From Crossaster papposus (lineage: Eukaryota; Echinodermata; Asteroidea; Velatida; Solasteridae), in assembly GCA_037893245.1 (NCBI GenBank), contig JBAIAA010000414.1, positions 1,402,001 to 1,466,000 on the forward strand: a DNA stretch of 64,000 bases. Reading direction: 5' to 3'. Positions 45,103 to 56,150 of this stretch are shown one piece after another. The notes under the pieces were generated by a model that did no database searches, was not told where the DNA came from, and worked only from the letters and a program-made list of their open reading frames with translations. The position numbers and the translations under genes were made by a program. Positions within the stretch are counted from its first letter, which is position 1. Each line of letters opens with the position of its first letter.

Positions 45103-46677
45103 AGAAGTTGTGAATCTACATCTGTAGAATACTGTGCAAATTCCTTAATTGCATATCCCATACAAGGACAGGTGTTTGAAGCATAAATTGCCTTACACCT
45201 GCCAATCACGCTGCGAGAATTACACACTCTAATTAATTAATAAATTAATTACACAGACAAATTAATCGTTGATTGGTTCTTGTCGCTCAGTTTATTCAAC
45301 GTCATTGTTCTTTTTGTATTGGAACCTTTTTTGTATCGCAATATACAAGTAAAAAGTAAAATGTGCTTATTAATTAAGATTATTTTTGCCCTCTTCCGCG
45401 ATATTGATGTGATTTTGGTAATTTTAAATTAATTGATATTATAGGAGGCACTTACTTAAGATAACGCGCTCCAAATAATGCATAATGTCATAATTGCGAT
45501 TTAGTTAAATTGTTACAAATGATTACCATATTTCTTACTGTTTTAAACAAACGACACCCCCGTAAAACCTAGTTTCAAAAACATGATCACTAGTGAACAA
45601 AAGCTAACAATGCCAAGAAGCATGAAAAAAATGAATTGTTTTGTTTTTGTGGTTTTGTTGTCACAAGAAACAACTATAAAACTTTTAACATTGTGCAGAC
45701 AAATAATGACATCAGAGCAAATACATCTGTGAAATGTAGATTCTCTTGGTTTTGTGGTTTACAGTATTTTAGTGGAAAAGTAACTGGAGTAAAACAATAT
45801 GATGAATATTTTGAATATTTTGTTATAAGAGGAATAACACTTGCCACAAATTCTAAGCTGATGTCATTTTGTGCAACATTATATTCGTGCAATACAAATA
45901 TTATCAATGCATACATGTACAAATAACACTTATTTTCTAAGCTGACATTACTTGTGGAACTATAATTGAAATCCAAGTAACAAACTGTTTTCACATACGC
46001 TGTATTTATAATTTAGCAAGACAAGTTTTCACAATGTTTCGTTATATGGACCTTATTCAAGAGGAAGCCATTTTGGTTGTGTTCTCTGGATGTATCCGAT
46101 AAATTGTGAATTGTTTAATGAGATGGTGCCAGACTGTTTTTGAATTCTAGCCTCACTTTCAATATTTGTTTGAAATGTGGCATAAAACATTAAGGTATGT
46201 TTAATCACAAATGTTTAATTATTCATCAGAGACGACTGGAGTTATTTGGTAATTAACTTTAGGTCGTTGCTTTCATTTCTATATGCAAGTTAAAACAAAA
46301 CGACGATTTTTCCTCACTTTCAATTATTATGGCCGACTCGTGAATACATCTCATAGTGACGGATGCTATTCGTAGCCCTGCATTGATGGCGAAAGTTATC
46401 CTTTAAAGTTATCAATTTAAAAAAGACCACCATGCCTTGTTTTTAAATAATTTAATCGGTAGGTTGTTGTACATATATGGGTGAACCCTTGTGTGTGTGA
46501 TTGCGCCTATAATGTCGCTGTTAAAAAAAAGGAAAATCGGAGAGAAAATAAACTTAGTCTAAATTCGAGGCAGCTTCGGTTAAACTCTGCTACAATTTAG
46601 CATTGCGATATGATCAAATGTGCAAAATATAATTGGTATTCTTTATAATAAGCAAAACAAAAACTATTTAACCTCTT
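45103..46677. other. 3' flank of gene 3, shared with genes 1 and 2
   Basis: It parallels 12386-13843 and 28516-29985 with small indels. No ORF is conserved across the three copies. Confidence 0.75.
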
Positions 46678-47121
46678 AAAGGTAGGATACACCATTTGCA
46701 GATATCCACCGAATTATTAAGAACTATCTTACTTATTTGAAAATATTTGAGATATTGTCTCTGAAGAAGATCTTGTAAAGATCGAAATATTAGGCCCTCT
46801 TAACTCATTTGGTAAATATTGTTTGTTAGCATCCAGAAAAACTATGCGCTATAGTAATTACAGTAATCCTGTAATTGTTTCGAAAAAATGAATTATATGA
46901 AAAAAATCACGATCGCCGGGAGGCGATCGTGGAAAAAACAAGAACAACATAACAACTGCGTGACGCAGGTTGAAAATTAACGCCGTTTTTCTTGCTTTTC
47001 TCAGCATCTATGATTGTAAAACTTCAGACAGGTCAGTTAAACGATATTTTCTATCAAATACAACTCCCCAAATCCACCCATTCCTGATAATTTAAGCTAT
47101 TACCAATGGTGTATTCTACTT
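46678..47121 (+). mobile_element. MITE of the GGTAGRATACACCA family, copy in unit 3
   Basis: Ends AAAGGTAGGATACACCATTT and, reversed, AAAAGTAGAATACACCATTG. The central hairpin CACGATCGCC-GGGA-GGCGATCGTG is perfect here. Confidence 0.8.
46757..46795 (+). ncRNA. Hammerhead-ribozyme-like motif, copy 3
   Basis: CTGAAGA at 46761-46767, then the perfect stem GATCTT-GTA-AAGATC, GAAA, ATAT, T at the cleavage position, and AGGC pairing with GTCT at 46757-46760. Same layout as at 13917 and 30059. Confidence 0.4.
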
Positions 47122-47313
47122 TTAACATGTTGACAAAGTGATTATAGTAACATTTCTATTAACTGCGAAACACATTATTCCATAGAAACATTTTTTTGCA
47201 GTTTTATAACAATTCTAAAAGACTCGGGGTATTAATGTAATAAGGTTGTGCAATGATTTACATGTGCCAACTAAAACAAGTACATTTCAAAATTAATATC
47301 AACAATGCAACAT

Positions 47314-48375
47314 TCATGGTCCAATTTCACGAGTTTTCATGCTACATGCTTTCATGGAATAACCTGAATTCCATGAGCTCCATAGCACGCCTTTGTAACG
47401 ATCTGCATTCTTGTATGGGTAATATACACCATTTAAGTGAGAATAATAACAGTTATTAAACCACCAGGCTCCTTCGCACACAGATTGTGCACAACTATTG
47501 TTCTGTGACGCATCATTGTCACGATCCTTTGTTGAAAAGGGATGTCCTTTATGATACGTGTTCATACTATTTCCCTGATACCCAAGAGAGTCGCCGGCAG
47601 TGCTGCTGGCATCGTATTGGTCATAATTTAGATTGTACCCACCCGGTGATATTTGAAAATCTAAGTAGTTTGCCCATGCCGTGTTGCCCTCCCAGCCCTC
47701 TAAATCAACTCGTAACTCCCATGTTCCAAGTAAATCGTCGGACGTCAGAGTCACCAAGTTGTCATTACCCAACCAGAACTCACCAGACAGATTGCCAAAG
47801 CCAGACTGGTAGTCGGTCCAGTTACGGTAGAAGTCCACGCTGCCATCTTGTCGCCTCTGAAACACGATCCATCCCCCGCCGTCAGTTTCCATGTCACAGT
47901 AGACACGAAGATCGTCATTGCAGAATTCCTCTGGGTAGATTGTGTAGATACCGCTTGAACGATAACCAGCATCTAAGAGCATCTTGCAACTTTTGTAGCG
48001 ATTCAAGGAACTACCAGCCAGTGAGTAGAGAGGGGTGTCCTCATCTGCATCAAAGTACACGCTCCCTTGAGTTGCATTGAAGTAGTCGGGATGCCCTCGT
48101 CTTGTGGCAAGGTTTAACTCGCACATTTTACTGCAGTCGTTAAAGTTAAACGACCTGCAGCGTTCGTCCATGCTGCATTCCCGTCCACAGATGACACGGG
48201 ATCGCACAGTTTTTGTTGCAAACGCAAATTCTTCCAGGGCTTTATTTTCGGCGGCATAAAACGTATGTTTCTCTGTATCTGAAGGTGTTTCAAATGCAAA
48301 GACGGGCGAGGTAGCTCCCTCGAAAATGATGAATATTATGAGAAATAGTTCAAAACAGATGATTTGATTTGCCAT
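47314..48375 (-). CDS. Secreted PAN/Apple-FReD protein, class B (gene 3)
   Basis: A 353-residue ORF from an ATG at 48375. Residues 1-22 are a signal peptide (MANQIICFELFLIIFIIFEG). The PAN/Apple-like module has cysteines 63, 67, 73, 81 and 85. The FReD runs from about residue 128 to the end, with YCDMETDGGGW, DRDND (about 284-288) and GAWWFNNC. It keeps the two class-B cysteines (FCNDDL and CAQSVCEG). By eye it is much closer to gene 1 than to gene 2, especially in the FReD C-terminus (KNADRYKGVLWSSW). It is intronless. A secreted sugar-binding or adhesion role is inferred from the family. A TATA box lies unusually close, about 25-35 bp before the ATG, which would leave almost no 5' leader. 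Confidence 0.93.
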   Translation of the reverse strand: MANQIICFELFLIIFIIFEGATSPVFAFETPSDTEKHTFYAAENKALEEFAFATKTVRSRVICGRECSMDERCRSFNFNDCSKMCELNLATRRGHPDYFNATQGSVYFDADEDTPLYSLAGSSLNRYKSCKMLLDAGYRSSGIYTIYPEEFCNDDLRVYCDMETDGGGWIVFQRRQDGSVDFYRNWTDYQSGFGNLSGEFWLGNDNLVTLTSDDLLGTWELRVDLEGWEGNTAWANYLDFQISPGGYNLNYDQYDASSTAGDSLGYQGNSMNTYHKGHPFSTKDRDNDASQNNSCAQSVCEGAWWFNNCYYSHLNGVYYPYKNADRYKGVLWSSWNSGYSMKACSMKTREIGP

Positions 48376-48377
48376 TG

Positions 48378-50890
48378 TGTCGATCGAGTTAAGGCCACGT
48401 TATATAACAGAAGATTTCAGTTTTTCGTTATGCTGCCAATTACATTCAGCGATTTATCATGTAGGATTTCAACAACGGTTGCGAAAAGACAATTTCAAGG
48501 CACGCTGTTACCCGTAGATGTCTTCTTGGCACAACTGCCAGATTGCTCTCAGAGGCCTTGTGATGCTGGGACTTGGTAGTTTACAGAAAGGAATGGAGTG
48601 ACGCGGACACAAACTGTGGCGATATTGATTTAGTTTCAGTATGAGATTTATATGGTATTGTTTATGAGAGGCAATTCTTTGGTTACTATGCCAACTCAAG
48701 CTTATAATCGTTATTCAGCGATACAAATAATCCAATGAGGATTCTTTACCGCCACTGTAGCTTTAGAAATGACGACACGAACAGTCTGGGGCATGAGGGT
48801 ATTGATTTGGTACCAGTGAATCCGATGAGATCGGGTGGGGACAATTCGCTGGTTACCATGCCAACTTCTACTGAAGGCCGAAAGCTTAACGGTGAACAAT
48901 TACCAAACTTGAATTGACAGCCTGAAACTAAATCACGAATATTGTGAGTTAAGTTGCGTTCACAAATCCCTTATTCTTTTGTACTCATGAAGAGTTTCCC
49001 ATTTTGCGTATTAATTAAGTCTTTGTTGTGACCGAGTTTTTTTTGTTAAGCGTGTCTTCTTTACACCACTGGTTTGCTCTAGTGACAGAGGTCTGAAAAT
49101 GATGGGGTTTTATAATTTACAGAAAGCATTGATGGTGAGGCAGACGATGTGTATCTCTCTGATTGGTTACCACAGTTAATACGTCATTCCAGATTAGTGG
49201 CTGGTAATTGGCTAGTCACAAACCGTAGCCCCTGATTGGCGGAGGTTTTTTAAAGCTCGTTACCTAATCGAATAAACGTAAGCTGCAGACCATTGGTGTC
49301 TGGTCTTCTTTTTAATTAAAATGTCGTCAAACGGAATGCACCACCGTATAAATAAAGGCACCGACAAATAGGAGGTAGCGTATACGTTCATAACCGAGCA
49401 ATTAGCCATTTGCGAGTGACCCTGAGGTAAATCTGAATAACATCTTGTACACAGACTTGCTCACACAGCTTGGCACCGTTGAACTTTAAATTCTCCAGAC
49501 TAAAGACACTGTTGCCATTATCACATTATACCCAGCACGATATGTGGCAGAGGGGTACCCCCTCTTATCCCTATACTTTATACGCACTCAACACTATTGT
49601 AACCTAACGCCCCCCCCCCTTGAAACCTAAAAGGAATTCCTGAGATTCCGGGAACACAATGGTCAACAGAAAAGAGGGGGGGGGGGTTTCTCTGCCACAT
49701 ATCGTGCTTCATATGATCAAGGCTTGCCCCGAATCACGTGATATATCAACAGTTTCTTGAGTCTGGAGAATTCAAATTCAAAATGTGCCAAGCTGTGTGA
49801 GCAAGTCTGTGTACAAGATGTTATTAAGATTTAACTCAGGGTCACTCGCAAATGGCTAATTGCTCGGTTATGAACGTATACGCTACCTCCTATTTGTCAG
49901 TGCCTTTATTTATACGGTGGTGCATTCCGTTTGACGACATTTTAATTAAAAAGAAGACCAGACACCAATGGTCTGCAGCTTACGTTTATTCGATTAGGTA
50001 ACGAGCTTTAAAAAACCTCCGCCAATCAGGGGCTACGGTTTGTGACTACCAGCCACTAATCTGGAATGACGTATTAACTGTGATAACCAATCAGAGAGAT
50101 ACACATCGTCTGCCTCACCATCAATGCTTTCTGTAAATTATAAAACCCCATCATTTTCAGACCTCTGTCACTAGAGCAAACCAGTGGTGTAAAGAAGACA
50201 CGCTTATCAAAAAAACTCGGTCACAACAAAGACTTAAATTATTACGCAAAATGAAAAACTCTTCATGAGTACAAAAGAATAAGGGATTTGTGAACGCAAC
50301 TTAACTCACAATATTCGTGATTTAGTTTCAGGCTGTCAATTCAAGTTTGGTAATTGTTCACCGTTAAGCTTTCGGCCTTCAGTAGAAGTTGGCATGGTAA
50401 CCAGCGAGTTGTCCCCACCCGATCTCATCGGATTCACTGGTACCAAATCAATACCCTCATGCCCTGGACTGTTTGTGTCGTCATTTCTAAAGCTACAGTG
50501 GCGGTAAAGAACCCTCATTGGATTATTTGTATCGCTAAATAACGCTTGTAAGCTTGAGTTGGCATAGTAACCAAAAAATTGCCCCTCATAAACAATACCA
50601 TCTAAATCTCATACTGAAAGTAAATCAATATTGCCACAGTTTGTGTCCGCGTCACTCCATTAATTTCTGTAAGCTACCAAGTCCCAGCATCACCAGGCCT
50701 CTGAGTGCAATCTGGCAGTTGTGCCAAGAAGACATTTACGGGTAACAGTTTGCCTTGAAATTGTCTTTTCACAACCGTTGTTGAAATCCTACATGATAAA
50801 TCGCTGAATGTCGACCTATACAGTTTTATGTAATTGGCAGCATAACGAAAAACTGAAATCTTCTGTTATATAATGTGGGCTTAACTCGAT
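48378..50890. repeat. Giant inverted repeat upstream of gene 3
   Basis: The arms 48378-49556 and 49690-50890 are reverse complements with few differences and are separated by about 130 bp. The left arm starts within a few bases of the gene-3 start codon, and the right arm ends at the matching point (GGCTTAACTCGATC), after which no FReD coding sequence follows. Both arms carry the TATA box and CCAAT-type motifs. The spacer is rich in C and G runs. The high arm identity points to recent origin or continuing gene conversion. Confidence 0.92.
48399..48408 (-). promoter_or_regulatory. TATA box of gene 3
   Basis: GTTATATAAC on the minus strand lies about 25-35 bp before the start codon. The same motif is mirrored on the plus strand near 50865 in the other arm. 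Confidence 0.45.
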
Positions 50891-51186
50891 CCTTCGGCTC
50901 GATCCATTACCAGCGGTCATCCCCCAACCCGGTCATTATCACGCAGTAATAACCGGGTCCTCGCACTGTTATTACCTAAGTAATGTCCCCTCCGTTGCCA
51001 ATTACCCGTTTATTGAAGTATATCTGGATGAATGTTTATGTTGTTAATTTCCTTGTGTAAGAATGTTAGTTGGTTGGTTTGTCCATGGAGCTATGGTTTG
51101 TCCAACCCAAGCTAGGACATTGTCCGAAAGCTTATCTTTTTAGCGACAGTTTTGCTATATATATTTCTATATATTCTCGCATGTTC
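50891..51186. other. Junction after the right arm, with small hairpins
   Basis: 50884-50903 folds as TCGA-T-CC-TTC-GG-C-TCGA. 50929-50966 holds a damaged palindrome (ACCCGGT...ACCGGGT) with a C-GCA-G turn. No FReD-like reading is found here. Confidence 0.4.
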
Positions 51187-51945
51187 GAGTTTTGGGTGTG
51201 GCCCACATTTATGTATAAACTTATATATAATTATTATATATTTATAATATATTTATAATCTCCATAATTCTCCATTTTATCTCCATATAATATTTTTAAA
51301 AAATGCAAAAAAAAATCAGAGGAAAGAGGCCAGGAATCGCCTCAGATTGCACAACAAAGCATATAGAATCCAAAATTTCCCGGGACCCTTAAGCGGGCCC
51401 CGACCCCACTCTGTAAAGGCTTTGCCCCCGCGCTCACATTTTACAATTTGGCGTGTGCCCCACATTCATCAATAAATGTATATGTAATATATGTCTTTAT
51501 ATATATTCTCTATTATAATCTCCATAATTCTCCATTTTATCTCCATATTTTTTTTTTACATTTTTGCAAAAAAACTGAGAGGAAAGTGGCCAGAAATCGC
51601 CTCAGATTGCACCACAAAGCATATAAAAATCCAACATTTTCCGGGGCCCTAAAGCGGGCCAATGACCACACGCTTCGCGCTCGCATTTTCTAGTTTTGGG
51701 TGTGCCCCACATTCATATATCAATTTATATATAGTATATATTTATTTATATATATATTCTCCATTAAAATCTTCATAATTATTCATTTTATCTCCATATC
51801 ATTTTAAAAACTTTTGCTAAAAAAATCAGAGGAAAGAGGCCAGGAATCGCCTCAGATTGCACCACAAAGCATATCAAATCCAAACATTTTCCAGGCCCTT
51901 AAGCGGGCCCCGACCCCACGCTGTGATGGGCTTCGCGCTCGTATT
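51187..51945. repeat. Three tandem copies of a 250-bp unit
   Basis: Units start near 51187, 51437 and 51686. Each has TTTGGGTGTG, an AT-rich TATATA stretch, CTCCATTTTATCTCCATAT (varied), GAGGAAAG, GGCCAG, AATCGCCTCAGATTGCA and CTTCGCGCTCG. A single unit in reverse lies at 55535-55785. No coding content. Confidence 0.85.
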
Positions 51946-52329
51946 TTCCAGTTTCGGGTGTGCCCCCCATCTAAACAAATCCGAGATCCGAGCCTGAATA
52001 GAAAACTGTCTCTGATAATTATGAATTGTATTTTAATGTCTCTTCTCTCTCAGTTTTAACACATTGGGGATGTATGTCTGTACCATGCATGCAGTGCGTG
52101 TCGCGGGTGTTACCTGGGCAAATTTGGCAAATTTCATGGAGCCCCCAAAAGATGCTTAGCATGAACATTCTTTCTTTGCAAAAACATGGTTACGAACCAA
52201 ACTTTCCGGTGATGTATTTTGTTTGTGACTGATATTCGGCAGGTTATTGCTAAGCATGAAAAGTACATGACGTTTTTGGTGGTAACCGGATTCACGCTGA
52301 GCAAGACATTTTTTTGTGCTACGCAAATT

Positions 52330-52665
52330 GTCAGTTCACTGGAGCTTAATTATTTCTGAAGCTATACTGACGGTAAAGACTCCTCCTCGAATCATGTTCA
52401 TCACTGAAAACGTCGATAATAATTACAAGAGTTGTCAAGAGAAAGTCTAATTTCACGCTGGTTGGTTTCATTCTCAAATGTAATAAGCAATTCAAGGCAA
52501 TTCAATCGTTCCAACAATAAGCGGCTTTACAAATGTAGCTTGACAAAATACATGTATCCCAACTCTTGTAATTATTATCGACGTTTTCAGTGATGAACAT
52601 GATTCGAAGAAGAGTCTTTACCGTCAGTATAGCTTCAGAAATAATTAAGCTCAAGTGAACTGACA
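52330..52665. repeat. Palindrome related to the FReD upstream module
   Basis: Arms of about 110 bp (GTCAGTTCACT, ATTATTTCTGAAGC, TATACTGACGGTAAAGACTC) are mirrored at 52560-52665. CTACAGTGGCGGTAAAGAA upstream of gene 3 resembles the arm, and AATTTCACGCTGGTT in the loop also occurs near 63085 and 63700. Confidence 0.7.
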
Positions 52666-52945
52666 GCCTGGAATTAAATATAGTCACAAATATTGTGAGT
52701 TGCTTTCACGCACACAAAATATTCTTTTGTACTAATTGTAACCGAGTAGGGGTTTTGTAACAATACAATTTTAAGTAAACCAGAAAACAGAAGGGGTGGT
52801 GTCAAAAGTGTTGAGTGTTCCTCAAGTGCAGATTATTATATTTAGTACGAACAATATCTCAGGCAATATACCCAAAATTTCCGATATATTAAAAACAAAC
52901 GACAGCCAAAGGTGTCTGCAAATAAGAAAAGGGAATATAAATACT

Positions 52946-53097
52946 ATAGGTTTCCCCGGACGATATCGGAAAATGTGCACATTAATTTGTAAAAGATGCA
53001 TTCATTTTTGTGCGAAATTGTATGAACGTTCACAATCCTGTTTTCTATTTAAAAATTGATAGTTCTTTTTCCATGAAGGTGCATTCAGTTGTATTAA
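52946..53097 (+). repeat. Repeat Y, copy 1, first part
   Basis: It matches 55785-55945 from ATAGGTTTYCCCGGACGATA onward. The copy resumes at 54946-55140 after a 1.85-kb insertion. Confidence 0.75.
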
Positions 53098-53640
53098 ACC
53101 ATTGCTATGACGTCACGCTATTGTTAAAAGTGTGGATTCGTATCTAAGAATCAACGCTTTGGACAATAACAGTGGATTCGTATCTACGAATCTTTAGTAA
53201 AGTGTGGATTCGGAACGGTTTTTATCTTGCCTACATTTGTAACAATTACGAATCCACGGTTATTCAATTCCTCAACCCTAATCCAACTCGATTACGTAAG
53301 AGCCTCGAGAACCTCCCTTTAGGCCAAATAATAAAAAAAACATGTTTTGTCTTTTTTTTAGAAGGAAGGAGGAGGCCTTTTTTTCTTTCTTTTTTAATAG
53401 CCGCTCGACACATTTTAATATGGGTCACGTAGTGAACATGTCACGCCCCATCTTTCTATTTGAAATTAAAACATGTCTCACCCACGAATAAAAATCAAAA
53501 TTCATGTGGGTCGATCATGTATATGCACCATACACGTCACACCCTAGCCTTCCCATTAGAAACAAATATATTTTCACAGCATGTACACAGTGATGCTAAA
53601 GTCCAAATTACGGTCTTAAAATTGTATTATCTTTTTTAAT

Positions 53641-54567
53641 TGGCTTTTTCGCAATTTTGCGAAAAAGCCTTTGTTTTTGTTCTGATTGTTGTTTTACTTC
53701 TTTTTTCTTTTTCTTTTTGGGACCAAAATGCAATAGACTTTGTACACGTTTTTTCGTACAAGCACTTTTCATAAAAAGTCGTATCCAAATAAAACTTTAT
53801 CCAAGTGAAGACCCTATAGTGAGCTCGTGTCTAGCAGACAGACATCATGGTGACGTCATCAGGGGGTAACGTGACGTCATATTAAATTTATTTAATCTTT
53901 GAAAATCAATAACAAATAACGCGCAAAAGACCGGGACTTTAGGTTTGTGGCAATTGATAGGATAATCCAGGATCTTCATTTTATCTCGTGTGTGAGAAAT
54001 CACGTGACCCTTCCTTTCGGTCCAAACCGAAAGTGCCTTATAATTTGAAAGTGAAAAATGATATGAACTTACTTTAAACGATGTTAGTGTTTGGCTAGAT
54101 GTACTTTTCAAAAGAATTACCGGCGACGTCATAACATGTTATAGCACCCTCTGGCGGCAGGTTCAAAATTAATATTCAGTTGATGTGTGTGGCGAAGTTT
54201 GCTGAAATCACTTTATAATTGATGTATATAATAGATTCATGTTATAAACAATTTGACCGGGAGAAAACAAATATGACGTCACCAGACCGGAAGTTAGAAT
54301 GAAAAGACTTGAAGCCATCATTCAATAATGTGATTTATTACGTTGTAAGACCTTGAAGCCATATCTCAGCAACGGATCATGCTAAAATAAAAATAATTGT
54401 GTATTGGGTTGGTTAGGTAGTTCACCAAAAGTTTACAAATGTGTGACGTTATCGTTTTAATCACTTTAAATTACCTTTAATTTGTTTAAATAACCTAAAT
54501 TCGTTTTGATTACTTTTAATGTGTTTAAAATTCCTTTTGAATGGTTTTTACGGGGGGAAATTGCGAA
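53641..54567. mobile_element. Inner element with TTTTTCGCAATTT ends
   Basis: A hairpin GGCTTTTTCGCAA-TT-TTGCGAAAAAGCC opens the element, and GAAATTGCGAAAAGGCC closes it. It is non-autonomous and of unrecognised superfamily. Confidence 0.5.
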
Positions 54568-54832
54568 AAGGCCCTATGTTCTGTTCCTCGAACAGACGTA
54601 GTTTTAGTTATTATTATTTATTTTTTTAAAGATAATAAAATTTATTATTTTTGTGAAAAAAAAGAAAAGGAGGCGGCCTCTAAAAAAAGAAGCGGGCGGT
54701 AACACTAAACATATTTTTTTAAAGTTGGCCTTATGTAAATTACGTCTATGGCCACGATACATGCATGCCTTTTCATCTCCACTCAATTGAGTAGTTAATA
54801 ACAATACTTCTTTTGACGCAATGGTTTAAGTC

Positions 54833-54935
54833 GGAGAATACACTCGCAAGTGTGGATTCGTATTTAAGAATCCACTCGGCGCTTCGCGCCTCGTGAATTC
54901 GTAATTACGAATCCACACTTTCTCGTGTATTCTCC
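54833..54935. repeat. Long palindrome 4 (hairpin with GA / GNA tip)
   Basis: A 103-bp palindrome (GGAGAATACAC to its complement). Read on the minus strand, the tip is CAC, GA mismatch, GGCGC, GAA triloop, GCGCC, GA mismatch, GTG (54873-54895). Confidence 0.88.
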
Positions 54936-54945
54936 TATACAAACA

Positions 54946-55190
54946 TCAGCGTACGATTTACTGAATGTGCACTGAATTTAGTATCGATAATTCATTTTAG
55001 CGCGAATTCGAATGCACACCCGCCATCATGTGTTTCTTTTAGTTTATGAACAATTGATTTCGCTAATTGTGCAGCCGATTTCCTTCGCATGTCTGTTAAG
55101 CATTGGAATTCATTTATTTGTTAACCAAAGTAACATTATGGGGAACCGAACTAGGGACCAATTTTATGGTCCCTAGCTGCTAAGCACAAC
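54946..55190 (+). repeat. Repeat Y, copy 1, second part
   Basis: It matches 55940-56150 (ACTGAATTTAGTAT, TTCGCTAATTGTGCAGCCGA, GCATTGGAATTCATTTAT). It ends where the reversed arm of the 51.7-kb repeat begins. Confidence 0.75.
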
Positions 55191-55785
55191 AATTTGCGTA
55201 GCACAAAAAAATATGTCTTTCTCATCGTGAATCCGGTTACCACAAAAAAACGTCATGTGCTTTTCAATCATGCTAAGCAATAACCTGCCGAATATCAGTC
55301 ACAAACCAAATACATCACTGGAAAGTTTGGTTCGTAACCATGTTTTTGCAAAGAAAGAATGTTCATGCTAAGCATCTTTTGGGGGCTCCATGAAATTTGC
55401 CCAATTTGCCCAGGTAACACCTGCGACACGCACTGCATGCATGGTACAGACATACATCCCCAATGTGTTAAAAATGAGAGAGAAGAGACATTAAAATACA
55501 TTTATAAATATGAGAGACAGTTTCCTATTCAGGCTCGGATCGCGGATTTGTTTAGACGGGAGGCACACCCGAAACTGGAAAATGCGAGCGCGAAGCCCTT
55601 TACGGCGTGGGGTCGTGGCCCGCTTAAGGGCCTGGGAAATGTTTGGATTCTATATGCTTTGTGGTGCAATCTGAGGCGATTCCTGGCCTCTTCCTCTGAT
55701 ATCTTTAGCACATTTAAAAAAAATGATATGGAAATAAATGAATAATTATGAAGATTTTAATGGAGAATATATATATAAATACATA

Positions 55786-56150
55786 TAGGTTTTCCCGGAC
55801 GATATCGTGAAATGTGCACAGTAGTTTGTAACTGGTGCATTCGTTTTTGTGCGAAATAGTATGAACGTTCACATTCCAGTTTTCTATTTAACATTTGATA
55901 ATTCGTTTTTGCATAATGGTGCATCCAGTCGTAAGAAATCAGCACACGATTTCCTGAATGTGCACTGAATTTAGTATATTGATAATTCATTTTAGCACGA
56001 ATTTGAATGCACACCCGCAATCATGTTTTCCTTTTAATTTATCAACAATCAATTTCGCTAATTGTGCAGCCGATTTTCTACGCATTTGTATGCCTGGTCA
56101 AGCATTGGAATTCATTTATGTGTTATCAAATATAACATATGGGGAATTAA
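55786..56150 (+). repeat. Repeat Y, copy 2, uninterrupted
   Basis: It is collinear with 52946-53097 plus 54946-55140, so it shows the state without the 1.85-kb insertion. Confidence 0.8.

Larger units (their letters stand above)
53098..54945. mobile_element. 1.85-kb insertion in repeat Y with GTGTGGATTCGTA motifs
   Basis: GTGTGGATTCGTATCTAAGA occurs near the left end, and its relatives form palindrome 4 at the right end. An inner element of about 930 bp (53641-54567) has ends GGCTTTTTCGCAATTTT and, reversed, GGCCTTTTCGCAATTTC. No coding sequence is recognised. Confidence 0.65.
51735..55785. repeat. Inverted repeat pair, arms of about 600 bp
   Basis: The left arm 51735-52330 matches the right arm 55191-55785 in reverse. 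The arms include the last 250-bp unit and a segment with GCTTAGCATGAACATTCTTT-type motifs related to the MITE at 57137. Between them lie a palindrome, one copy of repeat Y and a nested 1.85-kb insertion. Confidence 0.8.
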
